From Paracoccaceae bacterium (lineage in GTDB: Bacteria; Pseudomonadota; Alphaproteobacteria; Rhodobacterales; Rhodobacteraceae): a stretch of DNA of 64,000 bases. Position 1 is the stretch's first letter. Each line of letters opens with the position of its first letter. A program made the translations under genes and the position numbers. Below the pieces are notes generated by a model that did no database searches, was not told where the DNA came from, and saw only the letters and a list, made by a program, of their open reading frames with translations. The DNA is taken from the NCBI GenBank assembly GCA_020425125.1, contig JAGQRV010000030.1:1-64000 (forward strand). Reading direction: 5' to 3'. This document shows, in pieces, positions 27,682 through 35,871 of this stretch.

Positions 27682-28205
27682 CAGGCCGGGCTGCCCTCGG
27701 CCGGCGCCTCGATCTGCTGGCCGATCTCGTCGAGACGCTTCTGCAGCGCGAACCTGTCGATCGTGTTGAGCGGCAGGTTCACGAAGATCGAGATCCGGTT
27801 GTAGAGCATCCTGTAGGCATCGGCGAAGGCCAGCGACCGTTCCGCGGGCGTGCCGGTCACGGCTGCGGGATCGGGGACGCCCCAGTGGGCGGTCATCGGC
27901 TGGCCGGGCCAGATCGGGCAGATCTCGTTCGCGGCATTGTCGCAGACCGTGAAGACGAAATCCATTTCCGGTGCGCCGGGGGCGGCGAACTCGCCCCAGT
28001 CCTTCGACCGTAACTGGTCGGTGTTGTAGTTCAGATGCCTGAGCAGTTCGACGGCGTTGGGGTTCGGTGCGGCGGCGGGATGCGATCCGGCCGAATAGCC
28101 GCGGAACTTGCCGGGTCCCACGCGATTGATGATCGATTCGGCGATCAGGGACCGGGCGGAGTTTGCCGTGCAGAGGAAGAGGACGTTGTAGGATTTCTGG
28201 GACAT
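27681..28205 (-). CDS. arsC: Arsenate reductase, low-molecular-weight phosphatase type
   Basis: 174 residues from ATG 28205. The P-loop is LFLCTANSARS (C-x5-R) at the N-terminus, and the general acid lies in WGVPDPAA. A second cysteine in FTVCDNAANEICPIWPG fits the thioredoxin-linked class where cysteines relay the disulfide. It belongs to the LMW phosphotyrosine phosphatase fold and is first in the operon with aquaporin and Grx-type ArsC. No arsR repressor gene lies nearby. Confidence 0.9.
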   Translation of the reverse strand: MSQKSYNVLFLCTANSARSLIAESIINRVGPGKFRGYSAGSHPAAAPNPNAVELLRHLNYNTDQLRSKDWGEFAAPGAPEMDFVFTVCDNAANEICPIWPGQPMTAHWGVPDPAAVTGTPAERSLAFADAYRMLYNRISIFVNLPLNTIDRFALQKRLDEIGQQIEAPAEGSPA

Positions 28206-28539
28206 GTGCGGTCTGGACCTCGGTCAAGGGACGGGTTTGTGCGCTGGCATGTATCTGCGGCCATAGTCCATACCGATCCCACGAGGTCAACGACCGGCTG
28301 TCGCAATGGCAGGCGCAAGACGCGGCAAATTGAACCTCCGCTCATCGGCGGCCGCGTCTTTCAAGTTTGACTGGAACCTCTTCCGGCTTCGTGATCTGGT
28401 AAGAAAATGTCGCAAACAGACTATCTGAAAACGACATTCCGATTGTCACCCGTATGCTTGCCGGTGAGTCCGGACATTCGACCCGCGCGACCTATGTCCT
28501 TGGGATGGCGCCAAAAGAACAACCGACAGGGGAGATATC
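28206..28539. other. Divergent promoter region between ars operon and ABC importer
   Basis: 334 bases without a gene. It must hold leftward (ars) and rightward (importer) promoters. The stretch 28370-28440 is less GC-rich and may carry the rightward promoter. No ArsR-type inverted repeat was recognised. Confidence 0.45.
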
Positions 28540-30147
28540 ATGACCAACACGCGATATGCGGGGCCCATCGACCGGATTGCTGCGGCGGCACGTACCGGCC
28601 GGATCTCCCGCCGCGACTTCATGCACTACTCGATGGCGACCGGCCTGACCGCATCGGCCGCCACGGGGCTCTGGACCGGAGCGGCGCGGGCCCAGCCGAA
28701 AAGCGGCGGCACATTCCGCTGGGGTATCCACGACGGGAACACCTCGGATACCCATGACCCGGCGACCTACGTGACGCGCCAGATGATCTTTCTCGCGCAT
28801 CAGTACCGGTCCTATCTCACCATGATCAATCCGGACAACTCGCTCGGCCCGGATCTCGCCACCGATTGGGAGGCGACGCCCGACGCGGCGCAATGGACCT
28901 TCGAGATCGATTCCGATGCCAGCTTCCACAGCGGCAGGCCGGTGACGGCCCGGGACGTTGTCGCGTCGCTGAACCACCATCGCGGCGACAAGTCGGCCTC
29001 GGCCGCCAAGCCGCTCCTGGCGAGCGTGACGGACATCACTGCGGATGGTGATCACACCGTCGTCGTGACCCTTGACGGCGGTCTCGCCGATCTTCCCTGG
29101 CTGATGACGGACTATCACCTCGCGATCTGCCCGGCGAACGAAGACGGCAGCATCGACTGGCAGTCGGGTGACGGCTCCGGCCCCTACAAGATCGACAGCG
29201 GCGAATTCGGCGTCCGCTGGTCGCTCAGCCGGTTCGACGGCTGGCACGGCGAGGGCGCCTATTTCGACGCGGTCGAGATGCTGATCCTGAACGATCCGAA
29301 CGCGCGCCAGACCGCGCTGGTCACGGGCGACGTCGACTGCGTGTCGCTGATCGACCTGAAGACCAAGGCCCTGCTGGAGCGGAACCCGAACATCATCGTG
29401 GACAACATCCCTTCCGGCGCGGCGATCACGATGCCGATGTTCTGCGACGCCGATCCGTTCACGGACGTGAAGGTCCGCCAGGCGATGAAGCTGGCCATGG
29501 ATCGCGACGAGATCATCGAGAAGATCGCGTTCGGCGCCGCGACGAAGGGCAACGACTTCCACCTCGCGCCGGTCCAGCCCTATTGGCCCGACGACATTCC
29601 GCAATACGATTACGACCCCGACAGGGCCAAGGCCCTGCTGAAGGAGGCCGGAGCCGAAGGAATCTCGGTGAATCTCTCCACGACCGACAGCATCTTCTCG
29701 GGCGCCGTCGACATGTGCGTGCTCTATGCCGAGCAGGCGAAGAAGGCCGGGATCAAGGTCAACGTCGTGCGCGAACCGAGCGACGGTTACTATTCCGACG
29801 TCTGGCTGAAGAAGCCCTTCTGCCTGGTCTCCTGGGGGGCGCGGCCGACCCCGGACGTGATGTTCACGCTCGCCTATGCCAGGGGCGCCGCCTGGAACGA
29901 AAGCCACTGGGACAACGCGCGCTTCAACGAACTTCTGCTGCAGGCCAAATCCGAGCTGGATCAGGACAAACGGGCCGAGTTGTACCGCGAGATGTGCCTG
30001 CTGATGCACGACGACGGCGGGACGATCATCCCGTTCTTCAACAACTTCGTCTTTGCGCGGCGCAGCAACGTGGTCCACCCGGATCAGGTCGCCGCAAGCT
30101 GGTCCTGCGACGGTGCGCGCGCGGCCAGCCGCTGGTGGTTCGAATAA
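28540..30147 (+). CDS. ABC substrate-binding protein, family 5 (Tat-exported)
   Basis: 535 residues from ATG 28540 with AGGGGAGA upstream. A Tat signal is present: SRRDFMHYSMATG with arginines 24 and 25, and a cleavage site after ARA at about residue 51. The mature protein follows the peptide/nickel (SBP_bac_5) plan: GGTFRWGIHDGNTSDTHDPATY, then LNPD-like NPDNSLGPDLATDWEATPDAAQWTFEI. Family members bind peptides, opines or other bulky solutes. Its ligand is unknown; the neighbouring purine catabolic genes make a ureide or related nitrogen compound worth considering. Confidence 0.9.
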   Translation: MTNTRYAGPIDRIAAAARTGRISRRDFMHYSMATGLTASAATGLWTGAARAQPKSGGTFRWGIHDGNTSDTHDPATYVTRQMIFLAHQYRSYLTMINPDNSLGPDLATDWEATPDAAQWTFEIDSDASFHSGRPVTARDVVASLNHHRGDKSASAAKPLLASVTDITADGDHTVVVTLDGGLADLPWLMTDYHLAICPANEDGSIDWQSGDGSGPYKIDSGEFGVRWSLSRFDGWHGEGAYFDAVEMLILNDPNARQTALVTGDVDCVSLIDLKTKALLERNPNIIVDNIPSGAAITMPMFCDADPFTDVKVRQAMKLAMDRDEIIEKIAFGAATKGNDFHLAPVQPYWPDDIPQYDYDPDRAKALLKEAGAEGISVNLSTTDSIFSGAVDMCVLYAEQAKKAGIKVNVVREPSDGYYSDVWLKKPFCLVSWGARPTPDVMFTLAYARGAAWNESHWDNARFNELLLQAKSELDQDKRAELYREMCLLMHDDGGTIIPFFNNFVFARRSNVVHPDQVAASWSCDGARAASRWWFE

Positions 30148-30191
30148 CCTGAGAGCCGGCCGCGCGGCAGCAGATAGAAGGAGGATCCCCG

Positions 30192-31148
30192 ATGGGAGAC
30201 GTCACGAAGCTGATCGCCCGAAGGCTTGTCTACGGAGCCCTCACCCTGCTTGTCGTGTCTATCCTGATCTTCTTCGCGGTCGAACTTCTGCCCGGGGACA
30301 TCGCGCAGGCAGTGCTGGGGCAGGGCGCAACCAAGGAGACCGTGGCGGCGCTGCGCGAGCAGATGGGTCTCGACCAGCCCGCACCGGTCCGCTACCTGCA
30401 CTGGCTGGCCGGCGCCGTCCACGGCGATTTCGGGGTATCGCTGATCTCGGGCGACCGGGTGAGCGCGGTGATCGGGCCGCGCTTCCTGAACACGCTGTTC
30501 CTGGCCTCGTACGCGGCGGTCATCGCGGTGCCCTTTGCCATAACCCTCGGCATCCTCGTGGCGCTGTTGCGCAACTCGATCTTCGACCGGGTTGCCAACG
30601 TGGTGACCCTGACGGCAATCTCTTCGCCCGAATTCTTTCTGGGTTACATCCTGATCCTGTTCTTCGCGGTCAAGACCAGTGCCTTTCCCGCGATCGCCAG
30701 CATCGGCAGCCACATGAGCTTCGGCGATCTGCTCTACCGCAGCTTCCTGCCCGCGCTGACGCTGGTCCTTGTCGTGACGGCGCACATGATGCGGATGACC
30801 CGCGCGGCGATCATCAGTCTCCTGGCCTCGCCCTATATCGAGATGGCCCGCCTCAAGGGGGTGTCGCCATGGCGCGTGATCGTCCGCCACGCCCTGCCGA
30901 ATGCCTGGGCGCCGATCATCAACGTGGTGGCGCTGAACCTTGCCTATCTCATCACCGGGGTGGTGCTGGTCGAGGTGGTCTTCGTCTATCCGGGAATCGG
31001 CCAGTTGCTGGTCGACGCCGTTTCGAAGCGCGACTTCCCGATCGTGCAGGCCTGCTGCCTGATCTTCGCGGCGACCTTCATCCTCCTCAACCTTGCCGCC
31101 GATGTGGGCGCGATCCTGACCAACCCGCGGCTGAGGCATCCGAAGTGA
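30192..31148 (+). CDS. ABC permease, DppB-like
   Basis: 318 residues from ATG 30192, AAGGAGG 8 bases upstream. The N-terminus (LIARRLVYGALTLLVVSILIFFAVELLPGD) and the loop MARLKGVSPWRVIVRHALPNAWAPIIN are standard for the B-type permease of peptide importers; six membrane helices. It pairs with the C-type permease encoded next. Confidence 0.93.
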   Translation: MGDVTKLIARRLVYGALTLLVVSILIFFAVELLPGDIAQAVLGQGATKETVAALREQMGLDQPAPVRYLHWLAGAVHGDFGVSLISGDRVSAVIGPRFLNTLFLASYAAVIAVPFAITLGILVALLRNSIFDRVANVVTLTAISSPEFFLGYILILFFAVKTSAFPAIASIGSHMSFGDLLYRSFLPALTLVLVVTAHMMRMTRAAIISLLASPYIEMARLKGVSPWRVIVRHALPNAWAPIINVVALNLAYLITGVVLVEVVFVYPGIGQLLVDAVSKRDFPIVQACCLIFAATFILLNLAADVGAILTNPRLRHPK

Positions 31149-31158
31149 GGGCGCCGCA

Positions 31159-32220
31159 ATGAGCCATTTCGTCCTCGGCTATTTCGCCGTCCTGATCGCC
31201 GCGTCCTGCCTCGCTGCCTATTTCGGCCGGCGGCCCGTCTTCATGCTGCTCTTCGTGCTGACGCTGGCCTCGGCGCTTGCCGGGCTCTTCGGCGGTGTGC
31301 CGGCGCTCAGGTTCCTGACCGGCGCGGCCGCCGTATTGGCGCTTGCCGCGGGCATTTCCTATGCGTTCCGGGAGTTCCTGGCGATCGTGTTCGGCGGCGA
31401 GGCGGAACGCGAGCTGAAGAACGCGCCGTTGACAGCCATCTTCGGGCTGTTCGTGATCGCCGTCTACGCCATTGCGGCGGTCTTCGCGCCCATCATCGCA
31501 CCCTTCGGTCAGGCCGAGGTGGTCTCGTCGGCCTTCGCGCCCGCAGATGCGCACATGCTTCTGGGCGCCGACCAGCTGGGCCGGGACATGTTCAGCCGGA
31601 TTATCTTCGGCGCCCGCAATTCGGTCGGAATCGCGCTGATGGCGACGCTGCTCGCATTCTTCTTCGGCGCGCTCGGCGGGCTGATCGCGGCGGTCAGGGG
31701 CGGCGTCATCGACACCCTGATCGGGCGCATCGCCGACGTGATCATGTCGGTGCCGTCGCTGATCTTTTCGCTTCTGATGCTGTCGATCTTCGGCACCTCG
31801 ATCGTGGTGATCGTCATCGTCGTCGCGGTGATCTATTCGCCGCGGGTCTTCCGCCTGACCCGTGCGGTGGCCGGCAACATCGTGGTCATGGACTATATCG
31901 AGGCCGCGCGGCTGCGGGGGGAGGGCGACTGGTATCTGATCCGGCGCGAGATCCTGCCCAATGCCACGGCCCCGCTGGTCGCCGAATTCGGGCTCGAATT
32001 CTGCTTCGTGTTCCTGCTGATCTCGGGATTGTCGTTCCTGGGGCTCGGGATCCAGCCGCCGACCGCCGACTGGGGGTCCATGGTGCGGGAGAACGCGACG
32101 CTGATCTCGTTCGGGGAATTGACGCCACTGATCCCCGCCGCGGCCATTGCGCTGCTGACCGTCGCGGTCAACTTCGTGGTGGACTGGATGCTGTGGCGGT
32201 CCTCGGGACTGAAGGAGTAA
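31159..32220 (+). CDS. ABC permease, DppC-like, with N-terminal extension
   Basis: 353 residues from ATG 31159. The first ~90 residues contain about three extra hydrophobic segments not found in ordinary DppC proteins (usual length about 290-300). The core then shows LGADQLGRDMFSRIIFGARNSVGIAL and the ATPase-contact loop IEAARLRGEGDWYLIRREILPNATAPLVAEF. It follows dppB by 10 bases and precedes the ATPase gene by 4. Confidence 0.9.
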   Translation: MSHFVLGYFAVLIAASCLAAYFGRRPVFMLLFVLTLASALAGLFGGVPALRFLTGAAAVLALAAGISYAFREFLAIVFGGEAERELKNAPLTAIFGLFVIAVYAIAAVFAPIIAPFGQAEVVSSAFAPADAHMLLGADQLGRDMFSRIIFGARNSVGIALMATLLAFFFGALGGLIAAVRGGVIDTLIGRIADVIMSVPSLIFSLLMLSIFGTSIVVIVIVVAVIYSPRVFRLTRAVAGNIVVMDYIEAARLRGEGDWYLIRREILPNATAPLVAEFGLEFCFVFLLISGLSFLGLGIQPPTADWGSMVRENATLISFGELTPLIPAAAIALLTVAVNFVVDWMLWRSSGLKE

Positions 32221-32224
32221 TCCC

Positions 32225-33874
32225 ATGGCCAAGAACAAGGACGTGCTGCTCCGGATCCGCGATCTGAGGATCGAGGCGCAGACCGACGACGAATGGCAGG
32301 AGATCGTCCACGGCGTGAACCTGACCTTGCACCGGGGCGAGGTCCTGGGCCTGATCGGGGAATCCGGCGCGGGCAAGTCGACGATCGGTCTTGCCGCGAT
32401 GGGCTTCGCGCGGGACGGCTGCCGGATTTCGGGTGGTTCGGTCGAATTCGACGGGATGGAACTGACCACCTCGTCGCCCTCGGCGCTGCGGGCGCTGCGG
32501 GGCTCGCGCATCGCCTACGTGGCGCAATCGGCTGCGGCCTCGTTCAATCCGGCGCACAAGATCATCGACCAGCATGTCGAGGCGCCGGTGATGTACCGGA
32601 TACGCAAGCGTGCCGAGGCTCAGGAAGACGCGATGCAGCTTTACGAGCGGCTGCGTCTGCCGAACCCGCAGGAGATCGGCTTCCGCTATCCGCACCAGGT
32701 GTCGGGCGGCCAGCTGCAGCGGGCAATGACGGCGATGGCGATGGCCTGCCGCCCCGACCTCATCATCTTCGACGAACCGACCACGGCGCTCGACGTCACC
32801 ACGCAGATCGAGGTTCTGGCGGCGATCCGCGACATCGTCGATCAGTTCGACACGGCAGCGATCTACATCACGCACGATCTTGCGGTGGTCGCGCAGATGG
32901 CGGACCGGATCAAGGTCCTGCTGAAGGGCGAGGAGATCGAGGAAGCCTCGACGGAGAAGATGCTGGAGGATCCGCAGGAGGATTATACCCGCAGTCTCTG
33001 GGCGGTACGCAGCTTCGAACGGCAGCAGAAGCCGCGGCCCGACGACGGAACGAAGCCGGTGGTCTCGGTCCAGGATATCGACGCCGCCTACGGAGACACC
33101 AAGGTTCTGGAGGACGTTTCCTTCGACATCTACCCAGGCATGACCGTCGCGGTCGTGGGCGAAAGCGGATCGGGCAAGTCGACGACGGCGCGCTGCATCA
33201 CCGGGCTTCTGCCGCCGGCCAAGGGAAGGATACTTTTCGACGGTACGGAAATGCCGCCGGCCTTCCGGCAGCGCAGCAAGGATCAGCTGCGCCAGGTCCA
33301 GATGATCTATCAGATGGCCGATACCGCGCTGAACCCGCGGCTCCGGATCGGCGAGATCATCGGGCGGCCGGCACGTTTCTACGGCGGCCTCAGGGGAGTG
33401 AAGCTCAAGAACCGCGTGGACGAGCTTCTCGGTCTGATCGAACTGGAACCGTCCAAATTCTATTCCCGCTTTCCGCCCGAACTGTCCGGCGGGCAGAAGC
33501 AGCGCATCGGCATCGCCCGGGCCCTGGCCGCGGAACCGCGCTTCATCATCTGCGACGAGGTGACGAGCGCGCTCGACCAGCTCGTCGCTGAGGGGATCCT
33601 GAAGCTTCTCGACCGCCTGCAGAAAGAACTGGGCCTCGCCTACATGTTCATCACCCATGACCTGGCCACGGTCCGCGCCATCGCGGACGAGGTCGTGGTG
33701 ATGCAGAGGGGACGGGTGGTGGAGCAGGGACCCAAGGACGAGATGTTCCAGCCGCCGCACCACCCCTATACCGATCTGCTGCTGTCCTCCGTTCCGGAGA
33801 TGGATCCGAACTGGCTGACCGCGCTGCTCGAAGAACGCGGGGTCGACAATGTCGGCGAGGCAGCCAAGGTCTGA
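32225..33874 (+). CDS. ABC ATPase with two fused nucleotide-binding domains
   Basis: 549 residues, a DppD-DppF fusion. ATG 32225 comes 4 bases after the permease stop, with AAGGAG overlapping that stop. First ATPase domain: Walker A GESGAGKST, signature VSGGQLQRAMTAMAMA, Walker B LIIFDEPTTALD. Second: Walker A GESGSGKST, signature LSGGQKQRIGIARAL, Walker B FIICDEVTSALD. Such fusions (as in GsiA or YejF) serve family 5 importers. It is the last gene of the four-gene importer operon. Confidence 0.93.
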   Translation: MAKNKDVLLRIRDLRIEAQTDDEWQEIVHGVNLTLHRGEVLGLIGESGAGKSTIGLAAMGFARDGCRISGGSVEFDGMELTTSSPSALRALRGSRIAYVAQSAAASFNPAHKIIDQHVEAPVMYRIRKRAEAQEDAMQLYERLRLPNPQEIGFRYPHQVSGGQLQRAMTAMAMACRPDLIIFDEPTTALDVTTQIEVLAAIRDIVDQFDTAAIYITHDLAVVAQMADRIKVLLKGEEIEEASTEKMLEDPQEDYTRSLWAVRSFERQQKPRPDDGTKPVVSVQDIDAAYGDTKVLEDVSFDIYPGMTVAVVGESGSGKSTTARCITGLLPPAKGRILFDGTEMPPAFRQRSKDQLRQVQMIYQMADTALNPRLRIGEIIGRPARFYGGLRGVKLKNRVDELLGLIELEPSKFYSRFPPELSGGQKQRIGIARALAAEPRFIICDEVTSALDQLVAEGILKLLDRLQKELGLAYMFITHDLATVRAIADEVVVMQRGRVVEQGPKDEMFQPPHHPYTDLLLSSVPEMDPNWLTALLEERGVDNVGEAAKV

Positions 33875-33895
33875 TCTGGCCGAAGCCGGTCAGAT
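33874..33895 (+). terminator. Possible hairpin after the importer operon
   Basis: ATCTGGCC (33874-33881) pairs with GGTCAGAT (33888-33895), one G-T wobble, six-base loop. It starts at the last base of the ATPase stop codon. No T tract. Confidence 0.35.
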
Positions 33896-33901
33896 GATCG
33901 G

Positions 33902-33985
33902 CTACGCAGAGCCGAGAATGGTCGCCACGACGATCGCGTAGACCGCCAGAGGCGCCTGCCATGAGCCGCCGCGTTTGCGCAGCAT
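33902..33985 (-). CDS. Possible small membrane peptide downstream of puuD
   Basis: A 27-codon ORF, MLRKRGGSWQAPLAVYAIVV and so on, starting 8 bases after the puuD stop on the same strand. Basic N-terminus (RKR) then a hydrophobic helix of about 15 residues with a C-terminal ATILGSA. No Shine-Dalgarno is obvious, so translation would rely on coupling with puuD. It could also be chance. No similarity recognised. Confidence 0.3.
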   Translation of the reverse strand: MLRKRGGSWQAPLAVYAIVVATILGSA

Positions 33986-33993
33986 GTCCAGGG

Positions 33994-35223
33994 TCAGTTC
34001 ACCGCGGCACGATACCAGTCGACGATGGCGGCGCGCTCCTCGGGTTCCACATAGGTCACGTTGGCCGGCGGCATGGCATGGGTAACGCCGGCCTGAAGAT
34101 AGATCGACCTGGCGTTCCGGGCGATCTCCGCGTCGGTTTCCAGCAGCACGCCCTTCGGTGCATGATGGATCCCTTCCCAGACCGGCTCGCGCGCGTGACA
34201 CATGGAGCAACGCCCCATCACGATGTCGCGCGCCTGCTCGAATCCGGGGGCCTGCGCGAAGGTTTCCTCGAACCGGGTCATCGGCGCCGCCTCCGCCTCG
34301 TCGATGGGCGAGAACATTGGCGCCGTCGAGAGCCAGACGATGATCAGGAACAGGATCACCGTGACCGGCCAGGTCCAGATCGGGTTGCCCGCGCGGGCAT
34401 GGCGTGTGTTGAAGTAATGTCGGATCGTCACGCCCATCAGGAACACGAAGGCCGGAATCAGCCACGCATTCGGCGTTGCGAAGGCCAGCGGATAGTGGTT
34501 CGACAGCATCAGGAACAGGACCGGCAGGGTCAGGTAGTTGTTGTGCGTCGACCTGAGCTTGGCGATCTTGCCGTATTTCGGATCGGGCGTCCGTCCGGCC
34601 TTCAGATCGGCCACCACGATCTTCTGGTTCGGAATGATGATGAGGAAGACGTTCGCGGTCATGATCGTCGCGGTGAACGCCCCCAGATGCAGCAGCGCCG
34701 CGCGTCCGGTGAAGATCTGGTTGTAGCCCCAGGACATCACGATCAGCGCCACGAAGAGCAGCAACATCAGGGTCGTCGGGGTTTCGCCCAGCTTCGACTT
34801 GCAGAGCCGGTCATAGATCAGCCAGCCGACGGTCAGCGACGCCGCCGAGATGAGGATGGCCTGCCAGACGGCCAGGTCGGCCTTTTCCGGGTCGATCATG
34901 AACAGGTGCGCGCCCGCCCAGTAGACGATCATCAGAAGCGCAGCGCCGGACAGCCAGGTCGCGTAGCTCTCCCATTTGAACCAGGTCAGGTGGTCGGGCA
35001 TCCGCTCGGGCGCGACGAGGTATTTCTGGATGTGGTAGAAGCCGCCGCCATGGACCTGCCATTCCTCGCCGAAGGCGCCGGGGGGAAGGTCCGGGGCCTT
35101 CCGCAACCCCAGATCCAGCGCAACGAAGTAGAAGGAGGAACCGATCCAGGCGATGGCGGTGATCACGTGCAGCCAGCGGACCGCGAAGGCGAGCCAATCC
35201 CAGAGAATGGCATAGTCGTACAT
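33994..35223 (-). CDS. puuD: Membrane urate hydroxylase with cytochrome c domain
   Basis: 409 residues from ATG 35223 (GGGAG about 7 bases upstream). The N-terminal ~320 residues hold eight or more membrane helices with conserved histidines (RWLHVITAIAWIGSSFYFVALD, VHGGGFYHIQKY). The C-terminal domain is a c-type cytochrome: CSMCH at 339-343 and a likely methionine ligand M384 in THAMPPAN. PuuD oxidises urate and passes electrons to the respiratory chain, unlike soluble uricase. The gene lies beside uraH and the puuE-uraD fusion, which act on its product 5-hydroxyisourate and later intermediates. Confidence 0.93.
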   Translation of the reverse strand: MYDYAILWDWLAFAVRWLHVITAIAWIGSSFYFVALDLGLRKAPDLPPGAFGEEWQVHGGGFYHIQKYLVAPERMPDHLTWFKWESYATWLSGAALLMIVYWAGAHLFMIDPEKADLAVWQAILISAASLTVGWLIYDRLCKSKLGETPTTLMLLLFVALIVMSWGYNQIFTGRAALLHLGAFTATIMTANVFLIIIPNQKIVVADLKAGRTPDPKYGKIAKLRSTHNNYLTLPVLFLMLSNHYPLAFATPNAWLIPAFVFLMGVTIRHYFNTRHARAGNPIWTWPVTVILFLIIVWLSTAPMFSPIDEAEAAPMTRFEETFAQAPGFEQARDIVMGRCSMCHAREPVWEGIHHAPKGVLLETDAEIARNARSIYLQAGVTHAMPPANVTYVEPEERAAIVDWYRAAVN

Positions 35224-35383
35224 GAGGGAACTCCCGGGGCAATCTGGGGTCAGACTAGGCCGCGCCATTCGGGGCCGGTAGTCCAATTCGCTGCCGATTG
35301 TCGGGCGATGCACGAAAATCGGGCGGCGCACCGACCCGTCGCCGCTTCTGGCAGCCGCCGGCGTTCAGGGGTGCAGCCGGGTC

Positions 35384-35737
35384 TCAGCTGCCGCGATAGG
35401 TGGCGAAGCCGAACGGCGACAGCAGCAGCGGCACGTGGTAATGGCTTTCTTCGGACATGCCGAACCGGATCGGGATGACGTCGAGAAAGCGGGGTTCCTC
35501 GGGCGGCGTACGGCTGGCATCCAGATACGCGCCGGCATGGAAGACGAGCTCGTAGGTGCCGGTGCGGAATTCGTCGGCGGGAAGGATCTGCACGTCGGTG
35601 CGCCCGTCCGCATTGGTGGTCAGGCTGCGCAGATGTGTCCGCGCCTCGCCCTCGATCCGGAACAGCTCGATCCGCATCCCCTCGGCGGGACAGCCGCGGG
35701 CGGTATCGAGAACATGAGTGGTCAGATAGCCAGGCAT
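35384..35737 (-). CDS. uraH: 5-hydroxyisourate hydrolase
   Basis: 117 residues, a transthyretin-like protein. N-terminal [14 protein letters not shown] carries the active-site histidine, the central [18 protein letters not shown] is typical, and the C-terminal YRGS tetrapeptide is the diagnostic end of the family. ATG 35737 with GGAGA upstream. It hydrolyses 5-hydroxyisourate to OHCU. No signal peptide, so cytoplasmic. Confidence 0.95.
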   Translation of the reverse strand: MPGYLTTHVLDTARGCPAEGMRIELFRIEGEARTHLRSLTTNADGRTDVQILPADEFRTGTYELVFHAGAYLDASRTPPEEPRFLDVIPIRFGMSEESHYHVPLLLSPFGFATYRGS

Positions 35738-35871
35738 CGGGATCTCCGTTCGTCAAATGGGTGGCACGCGGCCGGGATTTGGGCTTACCTCCCGGACGGA
35801 ACGCCGCCTCGCGCGCCGCGCGGACACTTCGGCACCGTTCCCGAGTACAGGCAAGCGAACCGGAGGACCAC

